A DNA stretch of 64,000 nucleotides from Oasisia sp. SBJ-2009 (GCA_964017155.1 OZ024856.1:43647378-43711377), one strand, 5' to 3'. Positions 29,638 through 37,881 are shown, numbered from the stretch's first letter. The notes: generated from the letters alone by a model not told the origin. Numbers and translations: made by a program.

Positions 29638-32600
29638 TGCATGCATGCATACAGTGATCTTAAGTGACATCTGAGACCACCCACCGGTGTGATACAGTTG
29701 CTGTCGAAGTGTTCACTGGCGGGTTTGTCCGGGGGCACAATGGCCCCCTTACTCCTCAGTTCCTCCTTGATCCGGGCGATGTCACGCTTCTTCTCCCTGC
29801 ACAGTACAACAGCACGCTACACACACGACGCAATGGTCTAAATGCTTGTGACAAGACATGCTTATACTTGCCAATTTTTAATTGATCTACTTTTGGGTGA
29901 CAAGTTGTTTAGCCTTGATGCCATTTTGAATGTTTTGCAATGCAGTGCAAATTAAATTTAAAAATTATTAATGCAAAGGCACTCCATAATTTGCATCTGA
30001 TCAAAATTTTCCCACCTACCCGGTGAAGGTACCGCTATCACAGAGCTCGATAAATATTCCAAAATGTTCACAAATGTTAGTGCCAAAGTGTTCAAGAGCA
30101 TATTCATTCTTGTGTGTATATAAAAGTAAAAGGCAAATTCATCCACCACTGTCTGTGGCCAGGTACTCACTTATACAGCTGAGTGAACTGCAGCAATGTA
30201 GAGTGAAAAAACTTGCCCAAGGTTTTAACACAGCAGCACAAGATTCAAACCTGGGTTCTCGTGGTAGAGAGTCTGAAACTCTACCCCTGAGCCACTGCAC
30301 TCTATGTGCATCTGAATGTATCAGAATATCTTGCCAGGGCTACAGATACTACAATGTGTTTCACTGTATACGACTATACGTACTCTGCTTCTTGTGACGC
30401 CCGGAAACGACGAGATCTCTGCTGATTCATCTTTGCCCTGGGAGCCTGAAGAAAACAAGTTAATGTGGTCAGCCAGGGGTCATCCCAAAAAATATAATAT
30501 ATAATTCTAATGTAATTTAACTTAAGATATTTTCATAATATATAATAATAACAAATATATTATTATTTTACAGCCATCCATGGGCTGAACTGTATACCGG
30601 GTAACAATCTTAACAGGTACATTACAATTTCACAAAATAAATAAAGTAGATTAGTAGTGCATTGAAATGTACAAAATATAAAAACAACTAAAATTAAAAA
30701 TAACTAGAAGTATTAAATTGTATATAAATAAATAAATAACAAAAATCAGGTATACTATCATTTTGTTTTACATAATATGTAAAACAAAATGATAGTATAC
30801 CTGAATTATATAATTCGCAGACAATTATGAAAGAGTTTGTGGTTACATTTACAAAGTCCCCAAGTTATGATCGGGTATTCTATTACATATTACTTGGTAA
30901 TTTAAAAAATGGCCTCCCCATGTACATTGTATTATAACAAATCAACTTTGTTGTTCTTTGAAACCATGTAGGACTATATGGTGATATATGGTTGGACGAA
31001 ACTAAGACATGTCCCTATGTGAGCTGTAAATCATTAGATGATTCTCTCGAGCAATTACCACTCCATCGATGGCCATGTAGAGCAGCTTTCGTGGACGGAC
31101 AATTGCAAAGATGCGGTCGATGTATTCAAAGATGTCTGCCATCATTTCATCTTCATTCTTTGGTGCCGGTCTACAACCAAACCAATTACGAGTTACAACG
31201 GCAACCACAGTTCAACAATCCGACAAAAATTCCCATGCTTCTTTAGTGAACTAGTTCTGAATATCTTGCGTAGTTGAATAAATTTAATGTGGTAATTCTC
31301 CCCACACCATAATTTTATTTCCGTACAATTATGAGCCCATCTTCCATAAATAAATTAATTCACTGAAAATTGAAGTAACCTTACTTTAGATGTTATACAG
31401 ATTCCGTAAATGTGTTGGTGACTCTAGGTAAATATTAGCACTGATGACAACATAACCTGTATTTTCCTTCCATGAATGCAATGCATTGTTCACATAAAAA
31501 ACTTCCTGTATTAGTTCTTAGTTTTTATAAGTATAAGAGTATAAAATTGTTGAGCTATCAGTGACAGCATGCTTCTTATACTTCACCAACACATACTTGT
31601 TCTCTGGATGGCAGCAAGGGTGAATGATGCCATTCATATCCAGGTACAGATTGTCAAACTCTACATCGTTGGGGTTTGTTTGACTCGTGTCAATCGGTGC
31701 CTTAACTCCATTTGCACTCTTCACCTGGAGAACACACATGACGGACACAACACATTAAATAATTGCAAATAGATAAAAGTTTTCTATAGTTTAATTATTT
31801 CCTTGTTTTAGCAAGCTATAACTTGTATCAACTACATGACATGGTAGTTCAGCTGTAATTTAGGTTCAGTGAATTCTTTTTCCTCGTTACCAATAAATTT
31901 CACCGTTTTGTAAATAATTTCCTATAGTCTGTTCTGGTATCTGTCATGCTATGTGACTGGTGACATCTTAACTTTTCAGACTTAGTCCGTTCTGTCATGT
32001 TCTGAATAGAGGTATTAACGGAATGTGGTCGGAATGCCCCACTACCTGAATGCCCCAGTCGCAATGCCCCTACTGCCTAGTCGCAATGCCCCAATCTCAA
32101 AGTCGCAATGCCCCAACCGCGAAGTCGCAATGCCCCCACATTTTGGAACACTGTGGTCGCAATGCCCCACTTTTGGACGGAATGCCCCACTTTCTTGGTA
32201 GTCGGGTTTTTAATATATATATATATATATTAAAAACCCGACTACCAAGAGTAGTATATATATATATATGTATATATATATGTATGTATACATGTATATA
32301 TATATTTTATATAATACTAAAAATAATTGTTAGATTACTGAATGCGTTCCATTTGCACTTGTTTCGTGCGGCAATATATATATATATATATATAAGATAT
32401 TTTATATAATACTAATATACTTTTTGTTACATTATTGAATGCGTTCCAGTTGCACGTGTTTTCACAAAAGTGAATTAAAGTCACAATTACTATTTGTTGT
32501 AACCGATATTAATTTTCATGATAGGTTTGACAAATCGCACAAAGATGAAATATATACGGAGAAATATACGGAGACAAAACATATATTTAGTTATACTTTC

Positions 32601-33359
32601 ATTAATGTTCAGATAATCAACGAAACATATGTTTTATTCATTATACATTTACTTATGTAATGTCTATTATTGTATTATATATATTATATACATAAGTTTG
32701 GCAATAATAAAATTTTATGTTTTAACATGTTTTGATAATAATAAAATCACTGGGGCATTCCGACCAAAAGTGGGGCATTGCGACTTCGCGGTTGGAGCAT
32801 TGCGACTTCCCGGTTGGGGCATTGCGACTTCGCGATTGGGGCATTGCGACTAGGTTTGGGACATTCCGGTCGTGGGGCATTCAGGCAGTGGGGCATTGCG
32901 ACTATAATTCGTATTAACCGGAAGTTTTTAAAATTGTGTATAAAGTTGTGACTGCGTGACATTGATGCTGGATGCTAGCTATGAATATGACAGTTACTGT
33001 TTCTGATGTGAACTGAAAAAATTGAGTATTATTCGTATTTTAAACATCAAATATTGAAATAACCATCAGGAATTAATTAACCTGGTTTGTGGTGAAGATT
33101 CCCGAAAATAAAAATCACAAAGTCTCGTTGCCTCTCAGTATCTCCTGGCAGACAATTCACTGGCTACCAAGTATGACAGTGTTACCAAGTATGACTATGA
33201 TAGCCACTGTATCAATATGAATGAATATGAAGAAATTGGCGTTGTTGACTAATTATCGCCCAGTAAGCTCATAAACATCATTACCTTCTCTTCTATGCAA
33301 TGCACAACAATGGATGGATATTTCCGACTCAACCATCGGAAGAATGCTGGAACGCCCAT
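3968..33359 (-). CDS. XRN2: XRN2, nuclear 5'-3' exoribonuclease 2 (30-exon gene model)
   Basis: XRN2 degrades 5'-monophosphorylated RNA in the nucleus. It acts in transcription termination after poly(A) cleavage and in rRNA and snoRNA processing. The model begins [16 protein letters not shown], the hallmark N-terminus of the XRN family, and has 30 exons with matching phases totalling 2895 nt (964 aa), against about 950 aa in human. Visible motifs are [32 protein letters not shown] and FVGNDFLPH, which hold the conserved acidic metal-binding residues. [14 protein letters not shown] is a CCHC zinc knuckle. WVLLYYYQG and the [13 protein letters not shown] segment mark the C-terminal conserved half. 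All splice sites used are GT-AG. XRN2 rather than cytoplasmic XRN1 is indicated by length, the zinc knuckle and the Gly-rich tail. The gene is head to head with a plus-strand gene 186 bp away. Only the last exon's end is doubtful. Confidence 0.96.
4229..5030. repeat. XRN2 intron 29: TA tract and perfect 32-bp hairpin
   Basis: This stretch between the last two modelled XRN2 exons holds a short TA run at about 4229-4250. It also holds a perfect inverted repeat: 4787-4818 pairs with 4822-4853 across a 3-nt GAT loop, centred on TGCCTTATTTAT. A second, partly similar segment follows at about 4908-5000 and repeats the CTACAAATAAACAA and ATTCATGTGATGAAA motifs. This suggests a duplicated or folded-back miniature element. 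I see no gene. Confidence 0.75.
5238..6085. mobile_element. Inverted repeat sharing a motif with a Penelope-like element
   Basis: Two nested inverted repeats lie in XRN2 intron 28. The inner arms are 5238-5300 and 5583-5646. The longer arms are about 5303-5550 and 5838-6085, some 245 bp each with scattered mismatches and small indels. The inner arm (TTATTGTAGTATAATTTAAC followed by a GATGAGTACGACGTTTCG motif) recurs at 49724-49785, next to a Penelope-like GIY-YIG coding fragment. The structure therefore probably derives from ends of such elements in opposite orientation. No intact coding frame is seen. Confidence 0.65.
6100..10130. other. XRN2 intron 28 interior, nothing assigned
   Basis: Most of this stretch carries no feature I can support. 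CpG-richer blocks stand out at about 6230-6960, which includes four CCGGG units at 6880-6900, and at about 9118-9640. At 7650-7860 the minus strand has an open frame rich in Thr (motifs such as [12 protein letters not shown]), but it has no start, no conserved motif and low-complexity composition. Around 7490-7610 a TAGCTATAATGG motif recurs several times. Confidence 0.4.
10140..10500 (+). mobile_element. tRNA-derived SINE, full-length copy
   Basis: The head contains a pol III A-box-like TGGCTAATGGGTAGAGC at about 10157 and a B box GGTTCGAATCC at 10224-10234. The body and tail end in GCGCTATATAAGAACTTACC followed by T-rich sequence. Other copies are in this window at 41915, 21665, 30128, 15080 and 23400. 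The tRNA-like head has a short internal duplication (TCTCGACTAAGAGAAC twice), so it is not a functional tRNA. Confidence 0.85.
11292..12698. repeat. 32-bp minisatellite, about 44 copies
   Basis: A continuous head-to-tail array in XRN2 intron 28, about 320 bp from exon 28. The 32-bp unit contains GTGACACACAAGTGACACAG and CAGCCATTATAG. Variants (GGTGAC or GATGAC, AGTGAC or AATGAC, CAGC, CGGC or CAACC) recur in patches, which points to block duplication of several units at a time. Units abut without spacers, so it is not a CRISPR array. Confidence 0.95.
13838..14352. mobile_element. Short element with GGGCCCAGTTTCAT inverted ends
   Basis: The left end reads GGGCCCAGTTTCATGAAG and the right end is its inverse, TGAAACTGGGCCC, about 515 bp apart in XRN2 intron 26. 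The interior is non-coding apart from one short meaningless frame. This looks like a miniature inverted-repeat transposon. I could not settle a target-site duplication, so the superfamily is open. Confidence 0.55.
14806..20624 (-). CDS. XRN2: XRN2 exons 17-26: C-terminal conserved half
   Basis: The exons are 20540-20624, 20127-20177, 19397-19504, 18103-18192, 17855-17927, 17128-17211, 16736-16836, 16177-16256, 15699-15755 and 14806-14874. Exons 17-19 encode [26 protein letters not shown] and the aromatic [19 protein letters not shown] segment. Exon 20 encodes the LEQLMGVFP stretch. Exons 21-22 give [20 protein letters not shown] and [16 protein letters not shown], all typical of XRN2. Exons 23-26 are less conserved but keep the [16 protein letters not shown] and [12 protein letters not shown] elements. 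Phases agree throughout. Confidence 0.94.
15080..15410 (-). mobile_element. tRNA-derived SINE, diverged copy
   Basis: Reverse-strand relative of the SINE at 10140, in XRN2 intron 25. It retains the TAAGTTCTTAT tail at its left end, the CTCCCTGGCAG body motif, the GGTATTCATCCACAC segment and a damaged tRNA-like head (GTGAACCAGGGTCC) on the right. It is diverged by many substitutions. Confidence 0.65.
16450..16530. repeat. TG microsatellite
   Basis: A TG dinucleotide run of about 70 bp in XRN2 intron 23, with TGCG interruptions at its left end. The cysteine/valine and histidine/threonine frames reading through it are artefacts. Confidence 0.95.
17195..17615. repeat. 34-bp minisatellite derived from the XRN2 exon 22 acceptor
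   Basis: The array abuts the 5' edge of XRN2 exon 22. The clean units at about 17380-17615 contain GCCACCCCTACAACAAACCA and a CATGTTAA segment. The exon boundary itself reads GCCACTCCTACAACAAACCA at 17205-17224. On the coding strand each unit therefore repeats the acceptor-like TTGTTGTAG followed by the first exon bases. Degenerate units fill 17225-17380. The copies lie upstream of the real acceptor in intron 21 and are potential decoy 3' splice sites. Confidence 0.85.
18238..18650. mobile_element. Short AT-rich inverted-repeat element
   Basis: The ends are AGGATGGGCTGAATATTCGA at left and the roughly inverse GATTCGTCCCATCCT at right, 413 bp apart in XRN2 intron 19. The subterminal regions share repeated ATATTCGATT and TATTTGATTC motifs in opposite orientation. 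The terminal sequence resembles non-autonomous hAT elements, but I could not confirm an 8-bp target-site duplication. Confidence 0.5.
19783..20085. repeat. 26-bp minisatellite, about 11 copies
   Basis: Tandem units containing AGTACAGTGGAACATAGC and TAGTACAA in XRN2 intron 18. The array ends about 40 bp before exon 18 begins in plus-strand coordinates. Units vary at a few positions (AGCTAGT, AACTAGT or AGCTGGT). Confidence 0.92.
21083..23290 (-). CDS. XRN2: XRN2 exons 13-16: charged linker
   Basis: The exons are 23243-23290, 22665-22718, 22155-22298 and 21083-21171. They encode a poorly conserved linker between the two halves of the nuclease. It comprises a basic run ([13 protein letters not shown]), a short [15 protein letters not shown] segment, a Gln/Ala/Ser-rich stretch and an acidic, Lys-containing end ([18 protein letters not shown]). 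The basic part could serve in nuclear import, as proposed for the equivalent human region; that is inference. The exon 15 donor was set at 22155 because the alternative site two bases away gives an in-frame stop in exon 16. Confidence 0.88.
21665..21935 (+). mobile_element. tRNA-derived SINE copy
   Basis: A relative of the SINE at 10140 in XRN2 intron 15. It has a decayed tRNA-like head, the CATTGCTCCGGTTCACGCAAC body segment, and the same tail, ACTGCACTATATAAGAAC followed by TTACC and a T run. Confidence 0.75.
22852..23110 (+). mobile_element. Second tRNA-derived SINE family
   Basis: In XRN2 intron 13. The head reads like a tRNA gene: TGGTCGCGCGGTAGAGCGC matches an A box and GTGATTCAATCTC a B box. 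It continues for about 190 bp into unrelated body sequence (TCTTTCGGAAGAGACACTAA, ATCCCACACAGGGGAACATG). The body and head differ from the SINE family at 10140. No standard acceptor stem closes around the head, so I do not call a tRNA gene. Confidence 0.65.
23400..23490 (+). mobile_element. SINE tail fragment
   Basis: A 5'-truncated, diverged piece of the SINE family at 10140 in XRN2 intron 12. AATAAGTCTGCCAGGGAATA and AACTGTAAAGTGCTGAG match the body before the tail. Confidence 0.5.
23845..24005 (+). pseudogene. Decayed LINE reverse-transcriptase C-terminal fragment
   Basis: In XRN2 intron 12, opposite to the gene. Across two frames the translation gives GKRPRWR then MDCVRRNM, and in another frame [15 protein letters not shown], a stop, and WEKVKKK. 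This is the usual end of non-LTR retrotransposon ORF2 proteins of the type 'RGRPR..W.DCV...A.DR..WR..I..ADP'. Stops and a frame change show it is dead. Confidence 0.7.
24060..26995 (-). CDS. XRN2: XRN2 exons 8-12: rest of conserved region 1
   Basis: The exons are 26870-26995, 26061-26140, 25239-25296, 24591-24648 and 24060-24109. Exon 8 encodes [18 protein letters not shown] and ends FKQDIE before the donor GTGAGT. Exon 9 carries [18 protein letters not shown] with a conserved metal-binding Asp. Exons 10 and 11 encode the [11 protein letters not shown] and [16 protein letters not shown] segments. Exon 12 ends with the basic [10 protein letters not shown]. The intron after exon 8 holds eight extra tandem copies of the end of exon 8 with its donor, described separately. 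Confidence 0.95.
24972..25100. repeat. Short tandem repeat, about 28 bp
   Basis: Four to five imperfect units with the core ACTTTAGAGCCAACTTTGGC in XRN2 intron 10. Confidence 0.75.
25325..25665 (-). mobile_element. 5'-truncated LINE copy with (TGTAT)n 3' tail
   Basis: The pentanucleotide array at 25325-25436 is the 3' tail of a retrotransposon fragment running to about 25665 on the minus strand. The fragment matches the copy at 37320-37540, including ACATTTCTTCCAACTTCTGT, GTTAGGCTACTAAA and the ATCACAAGAATTTCCTCTAT segment just before the tail. Its left end lies about 30 bp beyond XRN2 exon 10, within intron 9. Confidence 0.8.
26283..26330. repeat. CA-rich microsatellite
   Basis: A short CA/CG-interrupted run in XRN2 intron 8, immediately before the exon-derived tandem array. 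Confidence 0.8.
26341..26869 (-). repeat. Eight tandem copies of the XRN2 exon 8 end and its splice donor
   Basis: Units of 60-67 bp repeat the last part of exon 8 (coding for [19 protein letters not shown], with small changes) plus the start of the intron. The unit starts, marked by ACTCACCTCAATG, are at about 26344, 26411, 26471, 26531, 26598, 26665, 26732 and 26798. The genuine exon boundary is at 26864-26870. On the coding strand every unit keeps the donor GAG|GTGAGT. The array lies directly downstream of the true donor. Most units are 66-67 nt; a 67-nt unit is not a multiple of three, so retention of one would shift the frame. Confidence 0.92.
27160..27350 (-). mobile_element. (CATTG)n array at a LINE-like 3' end
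   Basis: About 32 pentanucleotide units (27160-27322) follow, on the minus strand, the sequence GAATTTCCCGGTCCGGAAC then AATAAAGTGTTATTG. This layout of AATTTCC, a short spacer, AATAAAG and ATTG repeats matches the tail of the LINE copies at 25325 and 37540. It is in XRN2 intron 7. Long open frames across it are artefacts. Confidence 0.75.
27617..33359 (-). CDS. XRN2: XRN2 exons 1-7: N-terminal catalytic region and zinc knuckle
   Basis: In transcript order the exons are 33285-33359, 31597-31724, 31059-31170, 30384-30445, 29685-29796, 28461-28782 and 27617-27666. Exon 1 encodes residues 1-25, starting at an ATG on the conserved family start. Exon 2 carries [18 protein letters not shown]. Exon 3 carries the IFEYIDR and AIDG segments. 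Exon 4 has the basic [17 protein letters not shown] helix. Exon 5 encodes the variable insert and ends in FDSNCITP. Exon 6, the largest at 322 nt, carries [25 protein letters not shown] and [13 protein letters not shown]. The CCHC knuckle is split between exons 6 and 7. Donors and acceptors were placed by phase agreement between neighbours. Confidence 0.95.
27951..28278. repeat. 30-bp minisatellite, about 11 copies
   Basis: Units containing CCCCATGACAACGGAGACAA and CCACCAATAT in XRN2 intron 6. Because 30 is a multiple of three, several long but meaningless frames run through it on both strands. Confidence 0.95.
29597..29645. repeat. TG microsatellite
   Basis: A short TG run ending in GCATGCATGCAT, about 40 bp from XRN2 exon 5. 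Confidence 0.85.
30128..30312 (-). mobile_element. tRNA-derived SINE, head half
   Basis: Reverse-oriented copy of the SINE at 10140 in XRN2 intron 4. It keeps the tRNA-like head (inverse of CAGTGGCTCAGGGGTAGAG) and the body segment up to CACCACTGTC; the tail is missing. Confidence 0.75.
30747..30803. repeat. Perfect 27-bp inverted repeat
   Basis: 30747-30773 is the exact inverse of 30777-30803 around a 3-nt AAT loop, with arms starting CAGGTATACTATCATTTTG. It is in XRN2 intron 3. Perfect pairing suggests either recent origin or selection against divergence; it may be a small foldback element. Confidence 0.85.
32012..32918. mobile_element. Foldback-type transposon with repeated arms and 8-bp TSD
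   Basis: In XRN2 intron 1. The direct repeat GTATTAAC occurs at 32012-32019 and 32911-32918, flanking an 891-bp element. Each end has an arm of about 150 bp made of short repeats of TCGCAATGCCCCA and GGAATGCCCCA. The left arm is about 32024-32190 and the right arm, inverted, about 32750-32905. Inside the left part, 32194-32249 is a 56-bp palindrome built on CTTGGTAGTCGGGTTTTTAA. The middle is AT-rich and non-coding. The 8-bp duplication fits hAT-like or foldback elements; I see no transposase. Confidence 0.8.
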
Positions 33360-33545
33360 GTTGGCGATTTAGTTGAGATCTGTAAGAAAACTGCTGTTTT
33401 ATTTTATTGTTCAGCTATTCCAACGAGCAACACCAAATTACGGAATAAGAAGAATTAGTAACGATACATTTCATTGGTAGTTGGAGGGAAATTCACCAAT
33501 GACAAGCGAGTTTACAAAACGTGTTCTTTCGCGTGCTCGGAAAAC
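33360..33545. promoter_or_regulatory. Probable bidirectional promoter between XRN2 and the HEAT-like gene
   Basis: Only 186 bp separate the XRN2 start codon (33357-33359, minus) from the start at 33546 (plus). Both 5' UTRs and any shared core promoter must fit here unless one gene has an upstream untranslated exon. No clear TATA box stands out. Base composition becomes richer in CpG towards the plus-strand gene. Confidence 0.65.
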
Positions 33546-36500
33546 ATGGCGGAGCAAACGGGGGTCCTCGAACTATTATGCAGTTCTGCTAAGATCAAAC
33601 GTGATCGCGGAGCTATAGAATTGCACAATCATCTAAGAGAAACAGACAGCGAAGGTTTAAAACAACTGGAAAATTCGGTGCGTCTGTTGTTGCAAGATGC
33701 TGATGCGCCATGGGAGCGAAAACACGGGGCGTTGATGGGCTTCAAAGAACTTCTGGGGCTCGGCGTGTCTGACGAGAACTTGCTGAAATGTTCCGATCAG
33801 TTTACTGGCGTGGCGAAAGAGTGTGCGCTGCACATGCTGGAAGACTCAGAATCCAGGGTCAGATTAGCCGCAGGTATATTTTGTGTGACGTCTTGTAGCT
33901 TGCTAGCCAAGCTTCACTTTCTGTTACGGACACTGAATTCTGGAAACATGACTCATGTCATGAGTGACAGTGACATCACGTCATAGACACAGTAAATTTA
34001 GGATTTAGCAATCAATTGCAGTGTCATAAAATATAAAACCGCATCCAGACACACTCTAGTGTCTAATGTCATACATTTTTCTGATGTATATATTCTTATT
34101 TGCGGATGACATGAAACTTTTCAATCCTATTTATATCGATGAGAACTGATATAACCGACAAGATCTTAAGTCAGCCGAAAAATGGGCAGATACATCGCTT
34201 TTGAATTTTCATCCCGATAAATGTTGCCACATGCAAATTGGACATTCATCCACAAAAAATGATGGCTACACAATGGAGTGCAGTAAGAAAATAACTACTA
34301 AAACAGACAGTCAATTTTTTTTATTAAAGCCAGATTTAAGATTCAGGGATAATTTGATGCACTTTTGAATATCTAGATGATAAGTGTTTCTCTATTGTTT
34401 TTAAGTCTCTTGTCCAACCACATATTGAGTACGCTTATTTAATTTAGCTACATATAATAGCTCTTGAAAATATTCAGCGTAGAGCAAAAAAATGTATTCC
34501 CGGATATAAAGAACTAGAATATAAAGAACGCCTATGAAGATTAAACCTACCCACTCTTTCATACCGTCGTCTTAGGGGTGACATGATAAAATATACAAAA
34601 TACTAACATGAAATATGATACTGCAGTTACTTTAGAATTTATTACATTAAGGGAATATTATTCGATAACTAGATGACACAAAAAATATTTAACGAAAGAT
34701 GCTGATTAAACATTAGAAAAAAATTCATTAATATACCAAAGAACAGATGTATGGAATAGTCTGCCACAGTCTGTGGTAGATGCTTCATCAGTCCAATTAT
34801 TTGAAGAAAAACTTGATAAATTATGGAAACCATCCTATAAAAACAAATTTACTGCACCACCTCTTTTATAGACTGTGTCACCTTCTGACGCATGCACACA
34901 ATCTCAAAACAATGTTAAAGCCGGCACAATGCACAAGAGGCAGGAATGCCTAATATAAGCCAGAAAAAGACCTATAAGAACCTGTATATAACTTGATGTT
35001 TCAAAACAACTTCAGATTTTCAGTGACCACATCAATTTCAGACCACCATAGCAGGGCACCTTGTGTATTTATTTCTCAAACACATCTGCAAAAGTAACCG
35101 CTACTCATTAATTATTAATATAACAGAAGTAACTTGGCCAGATAGAAAGCCAAATGAAACACATCAATACAAAATTACTAGAAACAAAATTTCTTCCAGG
35201 TGAAGTGATGGGGATGCTGTGCAGACGCGTCGGTCCATCCATCTATGAAGACACCAAGGATGTGATCATGCAGGGAGTCGTTACTAACCTGGAGCGCCAG
35301 CCAATGATTGAGCCGTCAGCCAGTGGGCATGTCGACACAGAGAAGTTGGCTGAGAAACTGACAGGAAGCACCAGTGGCAGTGATGCTGACGGCAGTATTA
35401 GCCCAGGAACTTCACCAACAAGACGGGTATGCTGGTCACTTATTTACCATACATTGTCTTTAGGCCGAAGGTCACTGTTAATTCAATTTGAATGTTTTTC
35501 TGGTCATATCATAGCAGAGTCAATGAGAAAACTGTGTGTAGCGTACAATAATGTGTTTAGATTTTTATGCAATGAACCTCGAGATTGTAGTGCGAGTTAT
35601 ATGTTTGTGTGAAGAGGCTTACCCACATGTAAAATGTTAATTAGAAAAAAATGTGTATAGTTTTTTGACGTGTATAGCTAAATCGGGCAATGCAATACTA
35701 CAGAGTATCATGAATAGTGATGCTCTGTATAATTCACCACTGTGTCGCCATTGGCGGAAAATGCTTTATGTATATAGTTATTAGTCATACTTTAGGTTTT
35801 CATATGGATGTAATGTTCCGGAATAAAGTTATTGAATTTAATTGAACAACCAGAGAAAAAGCGAATTTGGCGATTACAGTGAAGAGAGTAGGCAGTGACA
35901 GTGATTCACCAAAACACGTTTTATTCACAAACTCAAGCAATTTGGGGCGGAGCCTCTTTGCTCGTTTTTCATAGTTGCTGTCATGATAGCAAGAATTTTG
36001 AAGGATGCGCTTTTCTTTGAAAATCTCCTTGAAAATTCAAGCTCAGAGGCACAACAAACAAGTCACTTGGTTTAATCGTAAATGAGGACAGGCAAAAGTC
36101 GTTATTGGAGCATGGAACTGCAGGGATTGAAATAGAGGTAGTCCGAGGACTACCAGAAACTTGGTCGGACTACCAAAGATGATGACAGCAGTAGTCCGAT
36201 GAACTACCAAAAATATTGGGAATATTTGTCAATTTTTTTTTTCATGTTATTTTGCTTTAATCTGGGCCATATGACTACCACATATATCTGAGGAATACCA
36301 GATTTCCCAACTAAGTAGTCCTGCTGACTACCAGACATTTTAGAGTTATTTCTACCCCTGAACTGCCAAGAAATTATGGTGGAAAAGCAATTTAAAAAAA
36401 TATGGTTTTAGTTTGTTTACAAACAGTGGCTGTAATTTCAGAAGATTTAATTGTGATGTATATCTGATCACTGGATGTTAGATGTGTTCTAATTTGATTG

Positions 36501-37881
36501 TTACAACGTTGCAGCGTCTGAGCAGTACGAGTGCAGAGGAAATATTCCACGACACGGCCGGCTGGAAGTCCCTGGAGACATGGATGAAGTGAGTCTAAAT
36601 AAAGGCTTGACCTTTTTCCATTGACAAAGGCATTCATCTTGATCGTAGCCGGCAGCATATTTATTGTTTCTATTTTCATGTGGCATGTTATAATAAGGTA
36701 CCCCAAATAATGTTACCTCGTTAGTTGTCGAATGTTGTTTTTGTTATCTAATACCCAATATTGATATCGCCTAAAAATATTCATGTAGTTAGACAGCATG
36801 GAGGTAATAAAATTCTTGAATTTGTGTGAATTTGATCAATTATACATGTCTATTGGGATTAGCATTTTATGCAAAAAGCCAGCGTTCAGTAATTGTCAGT
36901 GGATGATTTGTACTTATCCCTAAATGTTTACATATAAAACCAGTTAATGAATCACGTTATTATTGATGCTGCATATTTGGGAAGACTGCTAAAGTGCTGC
37001 CGTTTGCAAAACATTAATTTGTGGAACTAAGATGTGAATGACTTAGAAACCTATTTTATTTTATCTTGGTACACAAATCTCAAAGACACAAACGTTGAGG
37101 TTGAGGGGTGGAAGCTTATCAGTTAAGAATAGAGTGCTTCTAGATTGTATAGTACAGTTAGCCAGCAAAACCATTGGCACGACACTCCCTACAGTGGATG
37201 AACTCTACAAAATATATAAGATGAAAAAAACAAGGGACATTTTAAAGGACACTTTTCACCCATTGCATGAATTCTACCATGTCGCACAATCTGGTTGTCG
37301 GTACATTTCCGAAAGAACACGCACAAACCGTTATCTAAACACATTTCTTCCAACTTCTGTTAGGCTACTAAATGCAAAATCGGGAGGGGAAAATGATCGG
37401 GGAGGATGGGGGGATACAATGGGGCGCACTACGTTCCATACCACTTTGCACTGTCATTAGTAATTGTCACTACTAATGTCATTGTATTATGTGAATATTT
37501 ATCACAAGAATTTCCTCTATGGGGACTATTAAAGGTTATTGTACTGTATTGTATTGTATTGTATTGTATTGTATTGTATTATATTGTATTGTATTGTATT
37601 GTATTGTATTGTATTGTATTGTATTGTATTGTATTGTATTGTATTGTATTGTATTGTATTGTATTGTATTGTATTGTATTGTATTGTATTGTATAATCTC
37701 ATCTCGTCCCCCCACAGGTGTCTGCAGGCAGTGATCAACGGCTGTGGCACAAACTTCAACCGGTTTGTCACCCAGGAGCTCCTAGATCTCATCTTCCAAA
37801 CCCTCTCCCACACCAATAGATTCGTGCGGGAGACAGGCTACTATGTGTGTGGCTCACTGGTCGGCTGCAACTACTCAGAAA
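33546..37881 (+). CDS. HEAT-like gene exons 1-4
   Basis: The exons are 33546-33873, 35200-35426, 36515-36588 and 37718-37881. They encode the first helical repeats (HNHLRETDSEGLKQLENSVR, CALHMLEDSESRVRLAAGEV), the disordered GSTSGSDADGSISPGTSPTR linker, and the LLDLIFQTLSHTNRFVRETG repeat. The exon 4 acceptor lies 24 bp after a (TGTAT)n array that tails a LINE insertion in intron 3, so the insertion sits right on the polypyrimidine side of a splice site. Confidence 0.88.
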
